Of a stretch of DNA of 9,549 nucleotides, positions 6,524 to 9,549 are shown piece after piece (the first letter of the stretch is position 1; the number at the start of each line of letters is the position of its first letter). Source of the DNA: Tannerellaceae bacterium (GTDB taxonomy: Bacteria; Bacteroidota; Bacteroidia; Bacteroidales; Tannerellaceae); assembly GCA_020860805.1 (NCBI GenBank), contig JAJBTP010000154.1:1-9549 (forward strand), written 5' to 3'. The position numbers were made by a program, and so were the translations under genes. The notes beneath the pieces are model-generated. The model was not told the origin of the DNA. It did no database searches and saw nothing but the letters and a program-made list of their open reading frames with translations.

Positions 6524-7480
6524 TTTTTGTCCTTTATATATTAAATAAACCATATAGGCTATATTTAGAAATATCATAATAGTTCCTTCTGTTCTTCCAA
6601 TAACCTGCTTTTTGAACAGGTACCCGAAAATGAATAGTAGTACGCTGGAAAAAATGACCATTCCAAAATCCAGATTAGTAATTCCCTGAATATTAATAGG
6701 TGTAATAGAGGCGCTTACCCCTAACACAAGAAGGATATTGAATAAATTGGAGTCTATTACATTTCCGATAGCCATATCCGGATTTTTCTTTAAGGCTGCT
6801 ACAACAGAGGTTGCCAGTTCCGGTAAAGAGGTTCCTCCGGCAACTAATGTGATGCCTATGACAGCTTCACTTATTCCCAGATTACGGGCTATGGCAGAAG
6901 CACCGTCCACAAATATATTTCCTCCATAGATTAAGGCGGCTAGTCCTACAACTACATATAGAAGTGAGTGCCAAACATCCATTTTTTTTATTTGGGGTTC
7001 ATTCTCAGTAGTACCATTTTTAGCCAATGTAAAGGTATAAGCCATAAAAATGAGGAAAAAGGCAAGTAAAATATAACCATCACTTTTACTGATGGAATTT
7101 ATCGCTTCACCATTTATAAGGATATCATTTGCACAGATAAATAGTACGATAGACATAAGAATACAAAGAGGAATCTCTTTATATAAAGTGCTTTTGGATA
7201 TAGTAATAGGTACGATGACTGCTGTACAACCGACAATCATAAATGTATTGAATATATTACTTCCAACCACGTTTCCGATAGCTATATCCGAATTTCCTTT
7301 TAAGGCTGAGATAAGACTCACTGCCAGTTCCGGAGCAGAAGTCCCAAAAGCTACAATCGTTAATCCGATCACCAGGGATGATATGTTAAAACGTTTGGCG
7401 ATGGCTGAGGCTCCATCTGTCAGGGCATTTGCTCCGATGAGAATTAAAATCAGGCCTCCGGTTAAAAGTAATATATTCAT
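6479..7480 (-). CDS. Na+/Ca2+ exchanger (CaCA, YrbG/CaxA-like) antiporter
   Basis: This 333-residue inner-membrane antiporter of the CaCA superfamily probably exchanges Ca2+ for Na+ or H+. About ten hydrophobic segments are arranged as two inverted halves joined by a hydrophilic loop (about 154-168). Each half carries an alpha repeat. The first has AFGTSAPELAVS (44-55, Glu51) and GNVVGSNIFN (69-78). The second has AGGTSLPELATS (214-225, Glu221) and GNVIDSNLFN (239-248). The Asp at 243 stands where repeat 1 has Gly. The last 15-16 residues, after YLIYKGQ, are polar and encoded partly antisense to the relA 3' end, an extension I do not expect in typical members. The ATG starts 20 nt after the DUF3127 stop, so the two genes are probably cotranscribed. 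Ion specificity cannot be read from sequence. Confidence 0.9.
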   Translation of the reverse strand: MNILLLTGGLILILIGANALTDGASAIAKRFNISSLVIGLTIVAFGTSAPELAVSLISALKGNSDIAIGNVVGSNIFNTFMIVGCTAVIVPITISKSTLYKEIPLCILMSIVLFICANDILINGEAINSISKSDGYILLAFFLIFMAYTFTLAKNGTTENEPQIKKMDVWHSLLYVVVGLAALIYGGNIFVDGASAIARNLGISEAVIGITLVAGGTSLPELATSVVAALKKNPDMAIGNVIDSNLFNILLVLGVSASITPINIQGITNLDFGMVIFSSVLLFIFGYLFKKQVIGRTEGTIMIFLNIAYMVYLIYKGQKSIRYPANRLDILYL

Positions 7481-7500
7481 AGTTTTGTTCTTGCTTCCGC

Positions 7501-7878
7501 TTAGAAAGGGAGATCGTCGGTAGGACTGGCCGGACCAAAATCAGGTGCAGCAGGCATCGCTGACATCGGATCCGTGGCATCCACAGGAAATCCTGCTCCT
7601 GGTACATTTCTTTCCACTTTCCAGGCATTTATATTTGTGTACCATCTGCCTTGATATTCACGGCTTTCAATATCGAAGAATACTGTTAGTTCTTCTCCTG
7701 GTTGAATAGCAGCTTGGTCAATTTTGTCTGCTCCGAAAATCTGGAAACAAACTTTTTTTGGGTATTGTTCATGTGTTTCAATTACAAACTCCTGTTTTTT
7801 CCACTCGTTACCTGTTTTACTGGTACCTCCCTGTGCAGGAAGTACGGCAATTATTTTTCCTGTAATTTCCATATTCAT
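7501..7878 (-). CDS. DUF3127 OB-fold protein with SSB-like acidic tail
   Basis: This 125-residue protein matches the DUF3127 family of Bacteroidota, a predicted OB fold related to single-stranded-DNA-binding proteins. The folded part (about 1-95) includes ITGKIIAVLP, the SKTGNEWKKQEFVIET strand pair, YPKKVCFQIFG, and FDIESREYQGRWYTNINAW. A flexible Pro/Ala/Met-rich tail (about 95-120) ends in Asp-Asp-Leu-Pro-Phe. This closely resembles the SSB C-terminal peptide (DDDIPF) that recruits replication and repair proteins. ssDNA binding is plausible but not shown. Two in-frame ATGs compete (residues 1 and 3). The second, at 7872, gives the MEITGKI start I would expect for the family. The gene leads a two-gene unit with the downstream antiporter; a functional link is not obvious. 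Confidence 0.88.
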   Translation of the reverse strand: MNMEITGKIIAVLPAQGGTSKTGNEWKKQEFVIETHEQYPKKVCFQIFGADKIDQAAIQPGEELTVFFDIESREYQGRWYTNINAWKVERNVPGAGFPVDATDPMSAMPAAPDFGPASPTDDLPF

Positions 7879-7895
7879 TTATTTAAATCGAGATG

Positions 7896-7903
7896 CAAAT
7901 GTA
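7896..7903 (-). promoter_or_regulatory. Candidate -7 promoter box for the DUF3127 gene
   Basis: On the minus strand TACATTTG matches TAnnTTTG. It lies 17 nt before the first ATG and 23 nt before the second, so transcription should start only about 10-17 nt ahead of the gene. No good TTTG -33 element stands at 19-21 nt; the nearest TTTG is 29 nt away. Transcription must begin here because a terminator for the upstream gene precedes it. Confidence 0.5.
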
Positions 7904-7972
7904 GTGCTTTATTCCAGAATTTGTATAACATTCAAAACGTTTTAGAAAGATTAATATACACTTATTTAGTAC

Positions 7973-7997
7973 AAAAAAGCACCCTGAAAAGGGTGCT
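7973..7997 (-). terminator. Intrinsic terminator of the tryptophanase-family gene
   Basis: The minus strand has an 8-bp perfect stem (AGCACCCT with AGGGTGCT, 7978-7997) around a 4-nt TTTC loop. Six T residues follow at 7978-7973, the first of them the stem's last base. It lies 25 nt after the gene's stop codon. On the plus strand the hairpin is followed by CTC and an A-run, so termination is directed to the minus strand only. Confidence 0.9.
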
Positions 7998-8021
7998 CTC
8001 AAAAAAAAATATGTGTGGTTC

Positions 8022-9473
8022 TCATTGTAAGCTATCACCAAAATCCTTCCGGAATTTTTCAACCAATGCTGCCGGCCAGTTACTTGTGGGTTCAAGTCCA
8101 CCCATAAAGAAGCGGAGAACCGGAGGCTCATAAGTAAATTTCAAGCCGCCGATTAATTTTCTGTTTTCATAAAGCCATACCATACGGTCAATAACATATT
8201 CAACCTGTGAAAGGGTAAATACACGACGGGGAACTGCCAGACGCAATAATTCTGCATCTGCCATAATCTCATTGCCGTTTTCATCCCGTACGCTGGAGAT
8301 TGTACCCCGTTCCATGCCCCGTACTCCGGAGATGAGATAATAAGCTGCTGCTAAAGCTCCGGCCGGATACTCAGTTTGTGGGATATGGTCACAGAATGTA
8401 CCAGCATCCACGTGTGCTCCCAGAACCCCGGGAGGAGTTACCACCGGAATTCCTTTTTCGTCCAGTTTATTTACCAGATATTCAATGAATTTAGGACTTT
8501 GACTAATCATTGTTTCATCCAGTGTTTCCATTAACCCGACAGCAATTGCTTCAATCTCACGTACAGAGATACCTCCATATGTCAGGAATCCTTCATATAA
8601 AGGAATTAAAGCTTCCATTTTATAGTAAAGTTCTTTGCGGTTGGTACAAATACCACCCCCACGGGAAGAACTCAATTTACGTGCAGAGAAATATACCAAA
8701 TCGGCTAATCCGGTCATGGCTTTAATAATATCTCCCAGTGAATTTTCCTTCCATGCTTCTTCGCGCTGTTTAATTAAATAGGCATTCTCCCCAATTAAAC
8801 TTGCATCCAGTACAAGCATAATACCATATTTATCGGCAATACGACGTACGTCCATTAAATTGGCCATTGAAAAAGGTTGTCCACCAATCAGGTTGGTGGA
8901 TGCTTCCATACGAATGAAAGGAATGTTGTCAACTCCGTTTTTTTCAATGCATTTTACTAGTTTATCAATATCAATATTTCCTTTAAATGGATTGGTAGAA
9001 TGTAAAATCAGTGCATCATCGTGTAGTAACTCCGCAATCTGTCCGCCCTGCTCAAGTATATGAGCCAAAGCAGTAGTGAAGTGGTAGTTCATAGGAATGA
9101 TGTTGCCTGGTTTTATGAATGTACGGGAAATTACATTTTCAGCAGCACGACCCTGGTGTACGGGCAACAAATATTTTTTACCTAAAACTTCTTCTACAGC
9201 TCTTTGGTATTTTTCAAAACTTTGTGAACCGGCATATGCATCGTCAGCCTGGAACATGGCTGCGATTTGATTGTCGCTCATAGCATTTGTTCCGCTGTCT
9301 GTAAGCATATCCAGAAATACATCTTTTGTACTCAGCCGGAATGTATTAAAACCGGCGTCTTCTATTGCATTTAAACGTCTTTCAATAGGTACAAGATGTA
9401 ATTTTTGTACAACTCTTACTTTGTGTAACTCTAAAGGAATATCTTCTCCTGAGTAGAACTTTACGTGTGTCAT
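8022..9473 (-). CDS. tnaA: Tryptophanase / tyrosine phenol-lyase family PLP-dependent beta-eliminating lyase
   Basis: This is a 483-residue cytoplasmic fold-type I PLP enzyme of the family that splits L-tryptophan to indole, pyruvate and ammonia, or L-tyrosine to phenol. Family landmarks are LTDSGTNAMSD (57-67), HQGRAAEN (106-113), NYHFTT (129-134), TNLIGGQP (193-200), the PLP-ring Asp223 in VLDAS, and YGGISVRE (299-306). Also present are HIPQTEYPA (363-371) and RLAVPRRVFT (411-420). Lys266 is the expected Schiff-base lysine. It sits in SARKLSSSRGGG rather than the classical Lys-Lys-Asp context, and the usual Arg after Asp223 is Leu226. MERG (387-390) resembles tyrosine phenol-lyase. Substrate is therefore uncertain. 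An upstream in-frame TTG at 9515 would add 14 residues but lies inside the -7 box, so ATG at 9473 is chosen. The C terminus (about 456-483) is longer than in classical enzymes. Confidence 0.85.
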   Translation of the reverse strand: MTHVKFYSGEDIPLELHKVRVVQKLHLVPIERRLNAIEDAGFNTFRLSTKDVFLDMLTDSGTNAMSDNQIAAMFQADDAYAGSQSFEKYQRAVEEVLGKKYLLPVHQGRAAENVISRTFIKPGNIIPMNYHFTTALAHILEQGGQIAELLHDDALILHSTNPFKGNIDIDKLVKCIEKNGVDNIPFIRMEASTNLIGGQPFSMANLMDVRRIADKYGIMLVLDASLIGENAYLIKQREEAWKENSLGDIIKAMTGLADLVYFSARKLSSSRGGGICTNRKELYYKMEALIPLYEGFLTYGGISVREIEAIAVGLMETLDETMISQSPKFIEYLVNKLDEKGIPVVTPPGVLGAHVDAGTFCDHIPQTEYPAGALAAAYYLISGVRGMERGTISSVRDENGNEIMADAELLRLAVPRRVFTLSQVEYVIDRMVWLYENRKLIGGLKFTYEPPVLRFFMGGLEPTSNWPAALVEKFRKDFGDSLQ

Positions 9474-9512
9474 TATAAATGGTATTAGTATTTGATTTAT
9501 TGCTAAAAACGC

Positions 9513-9544
9513 CAAATTTAAATAATATTGTTCTCAAACGCAAT
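9513..9544 (-). promoter_or_regulatory. Promoter of the tryptophanase-family gene
   Basis: On the minus strand ATTG (9544-9541) is followed after 20 nt by TAAATTTG (9520-9513), an exact -7 match with correct spacing. The predicted start lies near 9506, leaving a leader of about 33 nt to the ATG at 9473. That leader is too short to encode a TnaC-like regulatory peptide plus a spacer. The window ends 5 nt upstream, so operators further out cannot be seen. Confidence 0.6.
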
Positions 9545-9549
9545 ATAAA

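Noticed and set aside
6571..6583. ATATAG/CTATAT near-palindrome beyond the relA stop as a terminator or operator
   Set aside because: It is short, AT-only in its outer part, has no T-run after it, and lies in coding sequence for a conserved membrane helix of the antiporter.
7092..7523. 143-codon plus-strand reading frame opposite the antiporter
   Set aside because: It mirrors the antiporter's hydrophobic codons on the other strand and has no start context or family resemblance.
7702..8133. 143-codon plus-strand reading frame across the DUF3127-lyase junction
   Set aside because: It is antisense to two well-supported genes and crosses their promoter and terminator. Its Cys/Phe/Leu-rich translation resembles no protein I know.
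9474..9515. 14-residue N-terminal extension of the tryptophanase-family protein from an upstream TTG
   Set aside because: The TTG overlaps the -7 promoter box TAAATTTG, so it would not be in the transcript. The ATG at 9473 gives a natural family start.

Overview
The window looks like a core chromosomal segment of a member of Bacteroidales (phylum Bacteroidota). Four things point there. The run parA-parB-DUF5683-mltD-relA is a gene order I associate with this group. Start codons mostly lack Shine-Dalgarno sequences and sit behind A/T-rich leaders. Several intergenic regions carry the Bacteroidota -7 promoter box TAnnTTTG. A DUF3127 protein, typical of this phylum, is present. The DNA is AT-rich by eye. 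Genus cannot be fixed from sequence alone; a gut anaerobe is plausible given the tryptophanase-family gene.

Region 1 (about 1-4188, plus strand) is a probable operon. It holds the ParA ATPase and ParB CTPase of chromosome partitioning, a DUF5683 membrane protein whose start overlaps the parB stop (ATGA), and a secreted MltD-like lytic transglycosylase with two LysM domains only 7 nt further on. A 151-nt gap between parA and parB holds an 18-bp perfect palindrome and a degenerate 7-bp tandem array. Together they look like a small repeat element with imperfect inverted ends.

Region 2 (4189-6523, plus strand) is the long bifunctional RelA/SpoT (Rsh) (p)ppGpp enzyme, with intact hydrolase, synthetase, TGS, zinc-finger and ACT regions. 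It has its own recognisable promoter starting 4 nt after the mltD stop. A perfect 10-bp inverted repeat flanks that promoter.

Region 3 (6479-7878, minus strand) is a two-gene unit: a small OB-fold DUF3127 protein with an SSB-like acidic tail (ending DDLPF), followed after 20 nt by a Na+/Ca2+ exchanger-family antiporter. The antiporter's 3' end overlaps the 3' end of relA by 45 bp, tail to tail.

Region 4 (7973-9549, minus strand) is a monocistronic gene of the tryptophanase/tyrosine phenol-lyase family, with its own promoter and a clean intrinsic terminator. Its active-site signature departs from the classical enzymes at several positions.

All eight genes look intact. No tRNA, rRNA, CRISPR array, insertion sequence with a transposase, or phage gene was seen. 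No gene-free stretch exceeds 300 nt. The window is mostly conserved housekeeping sequence. The points worth a second look are the divergent PLP lyase, the parA-parB repeat element, the inverted repeat around the relA promoter, and the convergent overlap.
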